Assembly (NCBI GenBank): GCA_964560875.1
Contig: CAZLMW010000215.1
Location: forward strand, 1-6,403
DNA length: 6,403 nt
Reading direction: 5' to 3'
DNA from: CAZLMW01 sp964560875
GTDB lineage: Bacteria > Myxococcota_A > UBA9042
This document shows, one piece after another, positions 5,554 to 6,403 of this stretch (position 1 is the stretch's first letter; every line of letters starts with the position of its first letter). The position numbers were made by a program, and so were the translations under genes. The notes under the pieces were generated by a model. The model was not told where the DNA came from, ran no database searches, and worked only from the letters and a program-made list of their open reading frames with translations.

Positions 5554-6276
5554 ATGTACGTGTGGCATAGCCCCGACGAACTCATCAGCTGCCCGCTTTG
5601 CGACGCCGCCGCCCGCAAGCCGACGCTCCTATCGGGCAACGACTTTGACGCGGTCTTCTGGTCAGACGGCCGGCGGGTGGCGCCCAGCCTGCCCCTACCC
5701 ACGCCGGTGGCCAGCTGCCACGCGTGCAATCGGTGTTTCTGGCTTGATGACGCTGCTGTCCGACCGGACGATCCAGACCCTCCGTTGCCCTGGTGGCGCC
5801 TCGTGTTCCGCCCAGATCGGCGCCGTCCTCTTACCGAATGGGACGACGCCCCAGAGGTGCAGGAGCCGGACGAGGCAGGCTACCTGCAAGCGTTGGCCAG
5901 GGGCTGGACCGTCGGGGAGGAGCAGGAGCGGTCCCTCAGGGTGTTGGTGTGGTGGCGGGGAAATGACAGGTTCCGCCCCGATCCCTACGGGCACGCGCCG
6001 CTGGACGTACCGGCCATCCCGGACTCGGACGCTGACGCGGCGCCGTGGCTGGATGACGCCCGCCGCGCCAACATGGTCGCCCTGATGGCGCTGTTGGATC
6101 AGAGCGCCGAAGACCGGCTCATGCGCACCGAGCTGCTCCGGCAGCTTGACCGCCAGGACGGGGCGATTGGCGTACTCGACACGCTCGAAGCAGACACGTA
6201 TCCCGAGTTCGTCGCCCTGCTGCGCCGGCTGTGTGCAGATACGGAAGCGACGATTGGTGCGATCGCCCGAAGGTGA
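5554..6276 (+). CDS. Zinc-ribbon-containing hypothetical protein
   Basis: This 240-residue protein opens with a likely treble-cysteine metal site: C13-x2-C16 and C55-x2-C58 (Cys61 nearby), with the phrase FWSDGRR between them. This looks like a four-cysteine zinc ribbon. After it come a Trp/Pro-rich linker and a segment with GYLQALARGWT (109-119), EERSLRVL-like residues and WWRGNDRFRPDPYG (133-146). The C-terminus is helical (NMVALMALLDQSAEDRLMRTELLRQLDRQDGAI), suggestive of a tetratricopeptide-like helix pair. I recall similar uncharacterised proteins in several phyla but cannot name a function. The start is ATG at 5554, with AGGAG at 5540-5544 nine bases upstream. It lies 60 bp after the Nudix gene. 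That gap contains no exact copy of the palindrome, so this gene may be separate from the unit upstream or cotranscribed by readthrough. Confidence 0.78.
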   Translation: MYVWHSPDELISCPLCDAAARKPTLLSGNDFDAVFWSDGRRVAPSLPLPTPVASCHACNRCFWLDDAAVRPDDPDPPLPWWRLVFRPDRRRPLTEWDDAPEVQEPDEAGYLQALARGWTVGEEQERSLRVLVWWRGNDRFRPDPYGHAPLDVPAIPDSDADAAPWLDDARRANMVALMALLDQSAEDRLMRTELLRQLDRQDGAIGVLDTLEADTYPEFVALLRRLCADTEATIGAIARR

Positions 6277-6294
6277 CGCTGGCGCTGGGGTGTC

Positions 6295-6335
6295 AGCCGG
6301 TGTTCCGAGGTCGCACCGCGCGTCCGGGACCGGCT
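6295..6335 (+). terminator. Hairpin after the zinc-ribbon gene, weak terminator candidate
   Basis: AGCCGGT at 6295-6301 pairs with ACCGGCT at 6329-6335 (7 bp). After a small bulge, TCCG at 6304-6307 pairs with CGGG at 6325-6328, leaving a 17-base loop. The tail after the stem is GCCCGCTTTCTCTC, with no clean T-run, so termination would be inefficient without Rho. It falls between two converging genes, where a bidirectional terminator is expected. Confidence 0.35.
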
Positions 6336-6347
6336 GCCCGCTTTCTC

Positions 6348-6403
6348 TCAACCATACAACCCGGCAGCCCGACGAAGCTCCGCTGCAATCTCCTCGCGCA
6401 ACG
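6348..6403 (-). CDS. Partial gene, C-terminal end only
   Basis: On the minus strand an open frame enters from the right edge and ends at TGA (6348-6350). The 17 visible residues read LREEIAAELRRAAGLYG, an amphipathic, Glu/Arg-rich helix with the look of real coding sequence. The other two minus-strand frames here read less plausibly. Nothing can be said about its function. It converges on the zinc-ribbon gene, with 71 bp between the two stops. Confidence 0.4.
   Translation of the reverse strand, partial: LREEIAAELRRAAGLYG

Overview
This is a high-GC window with strong G/C preference at third codon positions and tightly packed genes on both strands. It carries one lipoprotein with a clear Gram-negative type lipobox (LAAC, no Asp at +2). 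That lipobox, the composition and several genes that resemble families I associate with myxobacteria and actinobacteria suggest a Myxococcota-like or other 'deltaproteobacterial' chromosome. The taxonomic guess is inference only.

Layout from left to right. A truncated SLOG/DUF2493 nucleotide-binding gene (minus, 13-216) faces away from a small alpha/beta hydrolase (plus, 337-822). The hydrolase converges on a minus-strand pair: a PD-(D/E)XK nuclease-like protein (874-1575), and upstream of it in transcription order a NERD-nuclease/superfamily-1 helicase fusion (1696-3378). The helicase is divergent from a Cys-rich lipoprotein of unknown function (plus, 3560-4609). Next come a small conserved hypothetical gene and a Nudix hydrolase that overlap by GTGA (4691-5493), then a zinc-ribbon protein of unknown function (5554-6276). 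A hairpin and the tail end of a further minus-strand gene close the window. No gap between genes exceeds 300 bases. No tRNA, rRNA, CRISPR array or insertion sequence was seen.

The most notable signal is a 15-bp palindrome, CGACA-N5-TGTCG. It occurs exactly three times, each time in a gap between genes and at a promoter-like distance from a start: upstream of the nuclease (1629-1643), between the helicase and the lipoprotein (3468-3482), and upstream of the hypothetical/Nudix pair (4641-4655). A 9-of-10 match lies between the SLOG gene and the hydrolase (271-285), and an 8-of-10 copy lies beside the nuclease site (1606-1620). By my hand scan no exact copy lies inside a gene. I read these as operators of one regulator that would co-control a helicase, a nuclease and a nucleotide-cleaning type enzyme, which would fit a DNA-damage or genome-defence regulon. 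The sites are seen in the sequence; the regulator and the regulon are inference.
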